DNA of 64,000 nt from Undaria pinnatifida (Eukaryota; Sar; Phaeophyceae; Laminariales; Alariaceae), in NCBI GenBank assembly GCA_012845835.1, contig JABAKD010000030.1, forward strand, positions 10,639,805 through 10,703,804, given 5' to 3'. Within the stretch, counting starts at the first letter, position 1. Each line of letters starts with the position of its first letter. The translations under genes and the position numbers were made by a program. Below are positions 33,610-44,689 of this stretch, in pieces. A model generated the notes under the pieces. The model made no database searches, was not told where the DNA came from, and saw only the letters and a list, made by a program, of their open reading frames with translations.

Positions 33610-34405
33610 AAACTACCAAAATTACCATTCACAATGTCGTTAGCGCGTACGCTTGAAAAATACAAATATGAAGTCGGTGAGAATCGAACTCACGACACAT
33701 AGCACTACCCACTGCTGTCACGTGACTCAGCAACTCATTGAGTTATCCTAAAAAAACAACCAAATACAAATGTTTTTGAGTTCGTTAATTAATTCTCACC
33801 GACTTCGTAAGAGGGATCTCCGGAGCTATCCCCTCTCCACGTGCTCCTACAGTTAGTAGTAATCAGGAGAACCCTATCAACAACAACTATCATAACCATT
33901 CATAGTGTTTCCAGCGCGCACGCTCCTGAATGCCAAATATCATCTCGGTGATAATCGTACTCACTACACATCCTTCGTTGGTTACATAGCAATATACCCA
34001 CTGGGCCGAAAGGCAACGACTCACAGCAGCAGTAGTAGCTACGATAGGGCAAGCGCTTGGAGGCGGCCATGAAAAAAGCATGGTCGGAAAAAAATTTAGA
34101 TGCCAAGTTGGAAATGATGCCGATTTGGAAATGTTGTCCCTTCCTTATTCGTTCAAGCTCTACATATGCCAAGATCCAAGAATAGCTCGGGCGTATACCG
34201 CCCAAGTTACAAAAAACAGTGCACTTCTCGCTTGTCTCGCTCAGCGTCTATCCGCGTTCACGTCGAGGTGCGCAACGGATACGGCAGGGCGGGGTGGAGC
34301 CGCCCCCCGAAGACGGCGCTCGAACGAAGCTATTTGACCGAGAATTGCAGTTCCACGAATCGCATGCTGAGGCCGAGACGAAAAAAACTCTTGACCGAAT
34401 CCCCG
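33610..34405. repeat. Segmental duplication, copy 2
   Basis: Direct repeat of 30675-31445 at an offset of about 2.94 kb. The inverted box-B pair is at 33671-33810, the second tRNA-like part near 33945-34020 (here weakened: GTGATAATCGTACTCACTAC) and repeat F at 34225-34405. Copy 1 keeps the better box B. Confidence 0.8.
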
Positions 34406-34539
34406 AAAAAAAGAATGATTAGACTATATATAGATATGTGTGCTGTCTTGTTTGATGTACGAGGCGAGCTATGATACGCTTATGCACGGGTGCACGGTAG
34501 TAGTGCAGGACAACTGTTAATAACAAGAAACAGGGTAGT

Positions 34540-34544
34540 AAAGA

Positions 34545-34588
<44 letters not shown>
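34540..34588. repeat. (AGGC)n microsatellite
   Basis: About twelve consecutive GGCA units. It generates cysteine- or glycine-repeat frames that are not genes. Confidence 0.95.
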
Positions 34589-34864
34589 TATCTACATGGT
34601 GCACTGAAGTTAGCGTTAAACGCGCGCCCTCCCAAGCAAGAAACCCACCCTCTGGGAAAGTTGTTGGGAATTTGATGTCCTGTGCGTTGTATGTTGGAAG
34701 GTAGAACGTGGAACGCTGAGACAACGGTTATGTTGCTCATCATGCTGTCAAGGCGATGATGCGATGCAGTACACCATATATGGTGAACATCAGTTCCTCG
34801 TGTCTAATTCCCGTTAGAGTCGTTACGGGCGACGGTATGTGGTACCTAACCCTGGTGTCATCTT

Positions 34865-35060
34865 ATTTTGTAGAATTGTTTCAAATACGTCAGCTGTGAG
34901 TTCGATCAATTTAAGCATGTATAGGTCGATACTCATCTTTACAAGCTGCGTGATACACCGGTCGCGCGTTTTTACACATGTACTTTCGTACTCTTTGAAG
35001 ATATATGGATTCCCCCGGATTTTGCGAAGGTAAAAAGGACTTTCTACCAAGTCCACTACT
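34865..35060 (+). repeat. Element D 5' part, diverged
   Basis: GTCAGCTGTGAGTTCGATCA, GTCGATACTCATCTTTACAA and GATACACCGGTCGCGCG, then TTTGAAGATATATGG in the place of the usual TTAAGGATATAGG. It stops before the ACTATAAAAC part. Confidence 0.7.
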
Positions 35061-35514
35061 GCTGTTATTTTATTTTTAATTATTATCGTAACAATGTCAG
35101 CTGCGACCCTAAGTTGTCGTGAGTGAAAACCTGATCAATAGTGGTAATAGTATTAGGAGTAATAGTCCTTATTATATAATACGCTAACGTCGTGGTAAGT
35201 GACGTTTCTTGGGATCTTTGAAAAAATCTTGGTTATAACACCCCCCCCAAAAAGCTGCGACTCCCGAGCTCCACTCGGCCTCGGGCGGCCTCGCGGTGCC
35301 GCCACGTCCCATCCGCACAGCAGCGCTACGACGTGCCGGTGAAAGAACGGGCGTCGGTGCCCCACCTCGGCGAGGGGGGAGCGTGGAAATCGCCCTCCCG
35401 GGGACGGCTCGCTTGGCCCCTGGCGTGTCGGTGAATAGTAAACAATTGCAAATCCCGCCAAGACCGAGAGCATTGTAACCAACGAATCGGCTGCTGCTCG
35501 CCTGTCAGGTGTAT
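35061..35514. other. GC-rich segment with overlapping open frames
   Basis: 35230-35440 is markedly GC-richer than its flanks and open on both strands (35153-35482 minus, 35296-35478 plus). I recognise no domain. It could be a decayed exon or an inserted fragment. Confidence 0.3.
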
Positions 35515-36040
35515 TGCTCTACGTACTGCTGCATTGCTGTACTGCAGTACTGGGTAGGTTCGTGGGTGGATGGTGGTTGGTGGTGGGTGGGTGATGGGTG
35601 GGTGGTGGATGGGTGGTGGGTGGGTGGTGGATGGCGGCTCGCTCGCTCCCCGAGATGGCCGAGTATCATCGTCAAAAAATGAAACTCCCCTCGTTTGTTT
35701 CCTGCTTCATACAAGGTCCTCAAGAACCAACCTACTAACTGCTCCTCGCGTACCAGGTGTACTGCTGTACGTACTGCTGCACTGCTGTAGTGCTGTATGT
35801 AGTAAAGGTTTGGTCGGTGGGTGGGTGGAGGGTGCACTGCGTCGACCGTGGTGGGTGGGTGGGCCGTTCCGTACCTGGGAGTCTTTTTTCGTCCTGTGGG
35901 AGATGAACCTTTTTTTTGGTTTCCTAAATAACGGCCTCCCACTGGTGCTTGGGAGTACCACCGTCCCCACTGCTGCTCTCCTCTGCCCTTTACTACCGTA
36001 CGTACTGCCGCACTGCCGTACTGCTGCTTTGTTATTATTT
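35515..36040. repeat. Minisatellite and spaced GTACTGC repeats
   Basis: GGTGGGTGG/GGATGGTGG units at 35565-35640, with a second GGTGGGTGGG patch at 35815-35865. Three CTGCTGTACGTACTGCTGCA-like segments lie at about 35515, 35762 and 35993. The long plus-strand Gly/Trp frame here is a product of the repeats. Confidence 0.75.
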
Positions 36041-36194
36041 TGTTTTTTTAGTACTTACATACAGAGGATGATACAGCACCAATTTGTTTTTTCCCGCCAT
36101 ACCGGCCGGCAACTGGCAAACTTCGGGAGTACCAACAGTAACAGCAATAATGGCCGTTAAGCCTGCAGTGAACCATGACGATAACATTAAAGTC

Positions 36195-36290
36195 CACCAC
36201 TATTTTACAAAATTTGCAAAGTAATGTTTCAACCATTCAATCGGTCGTACTCACAGCTGACGTTTTTCAATTTCTTGTATAAAAAATGAT
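36195..36290 (-). repeat. Element D 5' box, solo copy
   Basis: TTTGCAAAGTAATGTTTCAA...GGTCGTACTCACAGCTGACG followed by TTGTATAAAAAATG. Diverged but in the usual order. Confidence 0.6.
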
Positions 36291-36299
36291 TTTGAATAC

Positions 36300-37105
36300 T
36301 TGCCCGCTGTACTCTCCACACAAAAAAAATTACCAGGTACGAGCGAGTGTAGCCTAACGCAGTAGCGCATTTTCCGGTACACCATCAACAACCACCGGTC
36401 CTTTCTTAACACGATAAGAAAGAGCCCCACGACTGCAAGGGGATAGGTCTGCGTACATTGCAGTGAGTGGCGGTTTTTCTTTTGCACTCTGACAGGCCAG
36501 GCGGTGTGATAGTCTGAGTTGGGTGACGTCGTGCGTCGTGATAGACGTATGTCGGTCGCGCGGCTGCCTAATATTTTAATGCGTGATATTATCTGTGTCG
36601 ATCAGCTAACAGGGCCGGCAAAAAGGACGAGCGGGCGGGGGCGGGAGGACGGCTCGTCATCATCCTCGCGCGCAACGAAACTTTTCACATCAACTCTATC
36701 CAACCAATCACCTATTCATAATAATGGCATTATTTGTTTTCGCGGTTTCTTATTTTTGTCGCCGAGAACACCAGCTTGCTGGTGGACGCGGTGCGGTGTC
36801 TAGGGGTGAGGCCACCGAAGGAAGGGCGCGCACTCTTCCGTGGAGATACATTTGTTTTGCGATCATATTTGTACATATTGTTTTTCGCGGATCGAGGTTG
36901 GGGAAGACACGCAACAAGGAATGGCTTCAGGTGTTCCGATGCAGTCTAGGCCGGTACTCTCAGGCACGCTGTCGCTTCAAAACAGAATGTGCAGGAGGTG
37001 TGAGGGGTGGTATACTAAATCCTAGATACTCGAGGGTTAAGTCACTTCATTATTTTTTCAAATTTCCAAGAGCAGGCTATGAATTTTGTATTCCTACGAG
37101 GGATC
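36300..37105. other. No firm gene
   Basis: Three overlapping plus-strand frames (36519-36803, 36724-37155, 36734-36949) of 71-143 codons without recognised domains. TACCAGGTA lies at 36331. A decayed coding segment around 36750-37000 is possible but not demonstrable. Confidence 0.3.
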
Positions 37106-37109
37106 GATG

Positions 37110-37295
37110 CTGCATGTGCAATTCGACGCGAGTCGACAAGGCAAGAAAGTGCTGAAATATTCTCTCGATAAGGAAGAAGGCACGTACCGTAGTGGGGAGG
37201 GGGGAGAAGGGCCCGCTACGTGATCCTGGATTTTAGTTACTACTGGGAGGGAGCGCGAGGAGAGTAGTGCGAGGATAATAAATGGGATGAAGAAG
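37110..37295 (+). mobile_element. 5'-truncated SINE, GGTGG-head family
   Basis: GCAATTCGACGCGAGTCGAC, TTCTCTCGATAAGGAAGAAGG and GTAGTGCGAGGATAATAAAT, ending ATGGGATGAAG. Body of the 32620-32957 SINE in plus orientation, without its head. Confidence 0.75.
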
Positions 37296-37339
37296 TAGCG
37301 AAAAGGAACAACGCCGAGTGCTATATTGTTATTATTATT

Positions 37340-38875
37340 ATTGAAAAAATACACTCCAGCTGTGTGAGATCGAAGATTTCGTCGAAACTCATCTTTCTTT
37401 GCAAGCTGTGCGTGATTATTATCAAATTTAAAATACACTCCAGCTGTGAGATCGAATATTTTGTCGAAACTCATCTTTGCAAGCTGTGTGTGATACTCCG
37501 ATCGCGCGTATTACGGGTTGTGTGTCCTCATTAAGGATATAGGTCGGCGACTCCCCTTGCAACTACAGTGTAGCTATCAGGGTCAACAGGGTAATGTTAG
37601 GCAGTCTGTGCGCGGAAACTATGAAACCCGTTTCTGAGGGGGACAAAATCTGACAGCTGTGGAAGGAAATGCATCAGTTTATCAAGTGAATCCTGTAAGT
37701 CGAATATCCGGTGAGGGGAGGGCGGAGTTTTCAAGGACGTGGGGGCCTGATTTTGATCAGAAGGGGGGCGGGAGGGGGGGGAGGGGAGGGAGGGGACGGG
37801 TGGGGCAGGTCAATTTGTGCGTGGAAACTATAAACCTTCTTGTGGGGGAGGGGGGGGGAATGTGGCGGGGGGGGAGGGCTTTAGGTTGCATAGATGTAGG
37901 GGTTTGCTATACGCGTGGTGCTAGGTCTAGGCGATGGTGCGGGTGGTGGGGAAGGAGGGGGCGTTGGGGGCGGGGGTGGGCGGGAATTGCTGCAGCGGCA
38001 TGGACGGCTCTATAAAGATAACGAGGCGATATCCAGGGTGTGGAAGTGTTTATTACTCTGGCGGATTTCGATATTAGGTGGGGCGTTTAATCAAGAGAAA
38101 GCGAGGAAGAAAAAAAAAAAAAATGGGGGGGGGGGAGGGTTTCCAAGAGGTATAGGTCACACACAATAATAAAATACACTCCAGCTATGAGATCAAGGAT
38201 TTGGTCGACACTGATCTTCGTAACACTGTATGTGATCCTCCGATCGCGCGTATTAATCATATATGTAGGGGCTTGCTATACGCGCGGTGCTGGGTCTAGG
38301 CGATCGTGCGGGGTGTGGGGAAGGAGGGGGCGTTGGAGGGGCGGAGGGGGCATTGTCATGGATGGCTAGAAAGATGATGACGTGATATCAATTGCCGGGG
38401 AGTGTTTATTACTCTGGCCGATTTCGATTGTAAGTGGGGCGTTTGAACGAACTGGGCGGGGAACAAAGGGAGGGGGGGGGGGGGGGCGGAGATGAGTTGG
38501 AGCTACGGCATGGATGGCTAGATGGATAATGAGATGATATCAGCTGGCTGGATTGTTTACTACTCTGGTAGATTTTGATTTCAGGTGGGGCGTATGAACA
38601 GGAGGGATCGGGGGGGGGGGGGGGGGGGGGGGGGGAGCATTTCGATATGTGCACGGAAACTATAAGCCCTTGAAGGGGACGAATCTGACGATTGCAGCAA
38701 GAAGACACCCCTTTATATCACCCGCCTGGTAATGTTTATTTTTCTAGAAAAGTTTGATGTTACATGTAGTATGCAACCCAGTTCTTAGGTGTAGTAAACA
38801 TCGTGTTAAAAGCTTCATAATTTGTTATTGTACATGGATCGAAAGATAGAATATTTCAATCGATAGGTACAATAA
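37340..38875 (+). mobile_element. Element D, long copy 2, with poly-G tracts
   Basis: Same order as 24228-25800, but the 5' box is partly duplicated (37345 and 37433) and another box (38168) lies inside. Poly-G tracts at 37765-37805, 37845-37875, 38120-38140, 38470-38487 and a run of about 25 G at 38610-38635. The 3' part CTGACGATTGCAGCAAGAAG, TTTGATGTTACATG and TACATGGATCGAAAG matches copy 1. Internal subrepeats carry CTATACGCG(T/C)GGTGCT.GGTCTAGGCGAT. Confidence 0.75.
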
Positions 38876-38931
38876 TTTAGATACCATTATTTTCTGACAT
38901 CGCTAATTTCAAGAAAGAGGATTCATATTGC

Positions 38932-39500
38932 CAAATACAACAGGCGAGGTGATGTGGTCATGCAATGTCACCGCCATTGAGAACGAAAGGGAGAGATTCG
39001 AATCGTTATTGTTTTGAAAGGAACGCTTAGTGTACACGCGCTCAATTTCGTTACTTCGTTAGTCATACTTCGCTTGGCATAGGTTGGGCGGCGATCATGC
39101 AGACGGTATGTACGGAATACCTTATGTAATAAGTTGGTAGTGCGGTTTACCGCAATTTTAACATATCTGTCTGTACGTCCTTTTCACATTATAACTGTCT
39201 CACATAAACGATTTCACGCCTATGATTTTTGCCGTGCCGATGTGGGGCTCTGAGGTCGAAGACAGAGATGCATCTTACAAATACACCAAGCGAGGTGACG
39301 TGGGCATGCGATGTCACCAGTATTGAACGCGAGGGTGACTTTACTTTGTCAGGCATATGCTACTTCGTTTGGTAGAAGTTGTCAGGCGATCATGCAAACG
39401 GCCGGAGGCACGAAATACCCTGCGTAATAGGTTGGTAGTGTGGTCTACCGCAGTGTTGACATAACTGTCTGTACTTCTTCTTGTTATTATCTAGTGTACG
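38932..39500. repeat. 346-bp tandem duplication, diverged
   Basis: CAAATACAACAGGCGAGGTG at 38932 and CAAATACACCAAGCGAGGTG at 39278. Both units contain GGCGATCATGCA(G/A)ACGG, AATA(G/A)GTTGGTAGTG and a CATA(T/A)CTGTCTGTAC end. No gene. Confidence 0.8.
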
Positions 39501-40150
39501 ATTATACGCCCTGTTTTCTCCCCACTGTCGTCGAAGATGTTGTGGTCCTGTAGATGTCGCGTCCATGTCTGGTGCTCTTGTTAGTGGTGCTCATGAAAAC
39601 ATGCCCTAGCGTGTAGTAGATGATCGCTGAGTAGTGTTATTTTCCTTTACATCAAGCCAGGTAGTATATGTCAACGCAACCGGTTGCTTGAAAACGGCAA
39701 GTAAAATTCCGCACACACCTGATACAGAGGAGACGCGGCCCGAAGATTGTTCAGTATATCGACGGTCAGGAACAGGTGATCGAGCAGCGCACTTCATTTT
39801 TACTATCGCTCCTCACTCCACCTAAAACACTACGGGCATGCGTTGGACCCAGTTCGCTGATGCCCAAAACCAATTGCAAAGGAGATGATGTGGTGGGCGA
39901 ATGCTTTAATGATGGGCGCTGCTACGATTACCTCGTCTCTTGTTCTGTTTGTTCTTGCGTTCTTGATGAACCTGCTATTTGGCAACGAACAGTTTTGACG
40001 TATTTTAGGTGTGTGCAAAGACTACATGTAGACTATGCGATGTTTCTGAGTCGTAGGGACCTCAATTTTGAATCCAGGGTACATCGGTTCCATCTTTTGA
40101 CTTGGTTTCGTATGTAGACGTGTATGTGGTTTTAGTGTGTGGGCATTCTT
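39501..40150. other. No supported gene
   Basis: Overlapping 60- to 113-codon frames with no domain. Possible splice-like strings (CCAG|gtagta near 39658) do not join into a model. Confidence 0.35.
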
Positions 40151-40154
40151 GGTT

Positions 40155-40620
40155 GATGTTCTAGACTTCGTTATCGTGTTGTTTCAGAGTGGTGTTTTCG
40201 AATACATATTATTTTGTGTCTGCGTGGTTGTTTTAGTTGATGTTCTAGGCTTCGTTATCGTGTTGTTTCAGTGTGGTGTTTTTGAACACGTATTATTTTG
40301 TGTTTGCGTGGTTGTTGCTGTACGTGTAAGTTTTGGGTGATGTTCTAGACTTCGTTATCGTGTTGTTTCAGAATGGTGTTCTCAAAATAAATATTATTTG
40401 TGTCCGCGTGGATGTTGCTACACGGGTATGTTTTGGTTGATGTTCTAGGCTTCGTTATCGTGTTGTTTCAGAGTGGTGTTTTTGAACACGCATTATTTTG
40501 TGTTCGCGTGGTTGTTGCTATACGTGTATGTTTTGGGTGATGTTCTAGACTTCGTTATCGTGTTGTTTCAGAGCGGTGTTTTCAAATACATATTAGTTTG
40601 CTGTGGTTGGGGGCGGGGGG
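40155..40620. repeat. Five-unit tandem array, about 100 bp per unit
   Basis: GATGTTCTAGACTTCGTTAT (or TAGGCTTCG) begins units at 40155, 40239, 40339, 40439 and 40539. Units alternate between AGACTTCG and AGGCTTCG types, so the larger period is about 200 bp. Every unit has TTGTTTCAG, an acceptor-like string, and units 3-5 have GTAAG- or GTATG-like strings about 45 bp before the next TTTCAG. Confidence 0.85.
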
Positions 40621-40845
40621 CTGTTGTGCATATCCGCAAAACGTGTTGATGTACGCCGAGAAAACTGCTTCGGGGGGCTAAAAACGAAGTTGCGAGGGAC
40701 GTTTGGCAATTCAGACGTTCCCCCTCGCGGCTTTTGTCAAGTATGGTTAAATGCATATTTATCCCTGGAGATAAAAATGCAACGACCAACCTTGACAACT
40801 ATGGGTTGTAGTGGTATCATAATACACTTACAATACCGTTACTGT

Positions 40846-41079
40846 TAGGCCTGGGACTGGCAAAATTTTAGACGCAGAATTTGGAAAAAAAATGTCCCAT
40901 GGTCGTTCTCTGGGAAAAAAACTCTTTAGGAAATCAACCAATCAGCGATGGGGGGAAAGGCCCCACATCACCTGCAAAGAATTATTCGTGAAAACAAAGC
41001 CTGTGCCGCTTGCTGCTGTTCTGCGGCAAAAAAAGTTGGAGCGTGAATAGAAAAAAATAGCTGCTGCTTCTGCTGCTGC

Positions 41080-41150
<71 letters not shown>

Positions 41151-42225
41151 CGAGGTGCTGCTCTACCCCCCGCGTGTAGCAGCGTACCCAAGGGACAGCT
41201 AGCGTAGGCGGAACACATCTTCTGGGGACCCTCCGGCAAGATGGTGATACTATGCAGCAGCAGTGCCGTAGTTTTTCCTTTTTTGCGAACCTCCAGCGTC
41301 TTTCCCAACTCTATCTCGCGTGCCTCCGATGCAGCACGCTTCACCTCTAGCTCGCGGGAAAGTTGCTGCTGTGCGTGTAGCTCGACTCGGGGTTGGGCCA
41401 AGGCTGCATCTGACTCGTGTCGGAGGTCCTGCTCCAGGTCGAGTTTGCCTTTCTCCTCGGACAACTGTTGAGAGATATCTTGCAGCAAAGACTTTGCCTC
41501 AGCGGCCTCGACCCGGCTCTCGTCGCGCTGCTTCACGACCCGGTCACGGATGCCCTCGGCCGCCTCGACACCGCCGCGCTGGATGGCAAGCGCCCGGCGT
41601 GCAGCCACGCTCGCGTCTGCCGTCGTGGTCCCGGTACGCGCCCGATAAGCCTCCTTGACCCTTGCAAAAAAAAAAAATCTCCTTTCGGTCCCGTGCCTTC
41701 AGGTTTTTTCGAGTTGCCCATGGCTAATTTTGCACGATCACTCTGCCAGAATGACCCAATGGGGCCAACTTTGTTTGCGAATTTCTCGCCGGCTATTTAC
41801 TCGATTTAAGAGCCGATTGCTTTGCTGTCTCCTCCAAGTCCCGGCGGAGGGAAATACGGGTTGTTTACCAATACCCAGTTGCATTAGTTCGACCCCATTG
41901 AGCAAGAGACGAATACAAGCAGAAAATACGAGTTTTCCCGCACATTTCCGTCCGATTAGACTTCAAAATACAACGAAAAAAAAAGAATAACCCGTATTTC
42001 CCTCCGTTTACACTGATTACACGTGTCTGTTGAATTTCAGGATCCAACTCGCCTCCTGTGTTGCGTATTTTGTGATACTCTGTCAAACATTATTTCAGTC
42101 TAAAACCAAGTAAAAACAGTGTTCGCAATTTTTTTCTCCGAGACATTTTTTCGGATTTTTTGGTGGTTTTCGCCGAATAGACCTGCCATTTTTTTGGGTC
42201 AAATCGACGTCCAGTCCCAGACCTA
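40846..42225. mobile_element. TIR-bounded element carrying a coiled-coil gene fragment
   Basis: Ends TAGGCCTGGGACTGG (40846-40860) and, inverted, CCAGTCCCAGACCTA (42211-42225), one mismatch in 15. The 5 bp on both outer sides are ACTGT (40841-40845, 42226-42230). The termini resemble hAT ends, but the duplication is shorter than 8 bp, so the superfamily is open. Inside lies a minus-strand coding fragment (40982-41664), a CTG array (41060-41150) and a nested inverted repeat GGAGGGAAATACGGGTT / AACCCGTATTTCCCTCC (41857 and 41986). No transposase is seen. Confidence 0.65.
40982..41664 (-). CDS. Coiled-coil protein fragment (captured exon?)
   Basis: Open from an acceptor-like tttttgcaag near 41665 to TGA at 40982. 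The first ~140 residues are charged and helical, with Glu, Ala, Lys, Arg and Gln dominant (LLQDISQQLSEEKGKLDLEQ, RAASEAREIELGKTLEVRKK), typical of a long coiled coil. The last third is Ala and Ser homopolymer encoded by CTG/CAG repeats and is probably not original protein. No ATG opens the frame, so it is an internal exon or a fragment. Its position inside inverted termini suggests capture by a transposon. The coiled coil is clear; the family is not. Confidence 0.4.
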
Positions 42226-42834
42226 ACTGTTCATAGTTTGACTACGGGTGTATTCATTATTTTGCTACACTGTGTGGGTTGAATGGGGCATCTGAAGAGC
42301 GTGCATCGGGAACGGGCATCACGGCTTCGCGCGGGTGCGATACAGCTCCTTTCATACTGTGTAGCACGAGGACATAACAGGACAGCAGTGCACGCGATAA
42401 GAAACAGGATATTACACTCTTAATACGGCCATCTAAGAAGAAAACACGCTTGCTTCGGCTAATTAGGCCTCAATACCTTCTTCGCGTGAGCAAAAGAGCA
42501 GAAAATATTTTGCGCAGTGTCGTGTATTTCATAAAATTACTACAAAGACGTGAGCTGTGAGCTCGACAAAATTAGGATCGATATCGTACAGTCAGGAAGA
42601 ATATGTCCCAAATAATAAGTAGTTTTTGTTGGTCTTTCTTGTGCAGCCAAACCGAACGGCCCACTTGGAACGATATTTGCAGCAACTGATTGGTGCTGGA
42701 AGTGGTTCTTCGTAGGCTTTAGACCCACGAGGGTATGAGTGCACATGGGATGACGTAGGACTCACGGGTTGGAGCGTATGTGGACGCCGTAGGGCTCGCC
42801 CGTGGCAGGAGCCACGCAATACCGCCATGGCCTG
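42226..42834. other. No gene; one element D box
   Basis: GACGTGAGCTGTGAGCTCGACA...GGATCGATATCGTACA at 42540-42595 is a solo, diverged D box. The rest has no recognised feature. Confidence 0.5.
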
Positions 42835-42965
42835 ACCACGAGGCCCACGAGGTAAAATACTAAAAAATTGAAGTCAAGAACCGGGGGGTAGAAGGGACGA
42901 TACCTGTAACCACGGCGTGTCCAGAAGCTGGAAAGTAAAAGTGTGAGAAAAAAAAAAAAAAAAAA
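42835..42965 (+). mobile_element. 5'-truncated SINE, family A
   Basis: TCAAGAACCGGGGGGTAGAAGG...CCACGGCGTGTCCAGAAGCTGG followed by a poly(A) run at 42947-42966. Reverse-complement match to the 3' half of the SINE at 10005-10365. Confidence 0.8.
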
Positions 42966-43157
42966 ACTAGGTTGCGAACGAGGCTCTGGCGATACATTCT
43001 GACTAAAGTGTGGCACCGATTACCGTAGAAGTTTCAGTTGCCTTCGTCGAGCCACGAGGGCAACATCACAACTTCCAGACCTGTCCCGACGGTGCCACTT
43101 GGATGGCTAGCACCGTCATCTGTGAGGTATTCCTTAGGGCCTATTTGTGCGTAAGGT

Positions 43158-43240
43158 TGTGCTCTGTCTCAGGAGCAATCGCTGCCCACGTGACAAGGTG
43201 TGCTCTGTCTCAGGAGCAATCGCTGCCTACGTGACGGTAA
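43158..43240. repeat. About 42-bp tandem duplication
   Basis: GTGCTCTGTCTCAGGAGCAA followed by TCGCTGCC(C/T)ACGTGAC occurs twice in direct succession. Confidence 0.9.
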
Positions 43241-43344
43241 CTCTCCTTAGAGTCAGCTGCACGGTCCCGCCGCAAAAGTCAATTGCGCTGTTATCTGTTC
43301 GTGTCGGTTGCCCAGAATTCACCAGTTTCACATCGTACAAAAAC

Positions 43345-43415
43345 AGGTTGGAATGGAGCGAACGAATTCGGACAGCCTCGTTCCATTCAGAATTCGTTCG
43401 TTCCACTCCAACCGT
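43345..43415. repeat. Imperfect palindrome
   Basis: GGTTGGAATGGAGCGAACGA pairs with TCGTTCGTTCCACTCCAACC, spacer about 25 bp. Downstream at 43432-43485 is a weak element D box (GAAGACACACCCTCATCTTTGC). Confidence 0.8.
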
Positions 43416-43689
43416 TCCAACAAGGTCGGAAGAGGTGAAGACACACCCTCATCTTTGCAGGCTGCGTAATACACCGGACACCAGAGCCGCTCGTTATTTT
43501 AACGCTCCGCGTTCGCCTGCTTGGCGGTACATGTTTCCTATTCCGCCAGTTCTTATGTTTTTTGTGGAATTTAAGACCCGTTTTCTATGCCAGATTCCTG
43601 AAGCAATAGAAAAAAACGGGCCCAAGTTTCGCATTTCAAAATTTTGTTGCTAGGGGGTTCGTACTCGTACTGTATCATAGTAAGAAGCA

Positions 43690-43800
43690 CAGGGTGAGAT
43701 TCACAGGAAAATAAGAAATTCGGGGGTCGTTATACTGAAGTTAGTGTAGAACGCACCCATTCTCAAAACACGAAATCCAGCCTGGACCAGCTTTCCTTTT
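43690..43800 (-). repeat. Dispersed repeat C, inverted
   Basis: AAATAAGAAATTCGGGGGTC, CTGAAGTTAGTGTAGAACGC and AAATCCAGCCTGG, the reverse complement of 23965-24060. Confidence 0.65.
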
Positions 43801-43959
43801 TATTTGGGTTATGGTCAGGGTCAGGGTTAGCTGTAACCTAACACCCATGTTGGGTGTCCTATCCTGCACTCGTAGTTCAGACATGTCTCCTACCGGAACA
43901 GCCCGGGCCACATCGTGTCGCGGGTGCCGGAAATGGCCATTTTTTGTCGACATTGATTG

Positions 43960-44110
43960 TGTCATAAGGCTTAGTTTGGGTAAGCTATTGGTTAACCTTT
44001 TGCAAGTGGTCAAACGGACTAATACCCCACTAATACCTTAACGAATGGCGTCGACAGACCATGGGTTTTTTGGGTCGTGGGTTCAAATCCCACCATCCAC
44101 AACAATAAAC
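43960..44110 (+). repeat. Repeat G with tRNA-like T-arm
   Basis: AAGGCTTAGTTTGGGTAAGC and GGTTAACCTTTTGCAAGTGG, then GTGGGTTCAAATCCCACC at 44080, a T-arm with box B. The first words recur at 44257 (TAAGGCTTAGTTTGGGTAGG) and inverted at 32390-32480. It may be another SINE head. Confidence 0.55.
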
Positions 44111-44689
44111 ATTTTTAGACTTTCCCCATGTCGAACTTGAAAAATACTCTCCCCCGGGTATACTCAAGAAATGAAACGGCTTGGATGTATTGACAGGTCC
44201 GCCGGTACGTCCGGCCGACCTGCTATCCCGCCGTTTCAGGGGAGAAGAGTGCTATAAGGCTTAGTTTGGGTAGGCTACCTACCGGTTTCCTTCTGATTTT
44301 TTTTGGTTTAAATCCTCCGGCGGATGGGGGAAAATAACGCCACACTTCCACGTATTTGCATACACGTCGCGTGTCGATTTAACTCAATTGCATTCGCAAA
44401 CTCTGATATTCGAAAACAGTACGATACCACGCGTACAGCACGCATGCACGAATGCACGACAATACTGCCACCACGTGTCTCAGCTTTTGGGGTCGGGTGC
44501 CCACAGGAAAACATGTTTCCCGCCCCAGGATACAGCAGACCCAAAGCACGCAAGCGATTCATACCTGGTGCCTGATAAATGTAGCTCCGCTGAGTTGGAC
44601 GCCATGATACGACGACCGAATCTGTTTATCCGGCGCGCGGCTGCAGATCAGGACTCTATGCACGTCGTCGAATTCTAACCAAGAAACAA

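Noticed and set aside
35570-36160. 196-codon Gly/Trp-rich plus-strand frame
   Set aside because: Its N-terminal third is the GGTGGGTGG minisatellite.
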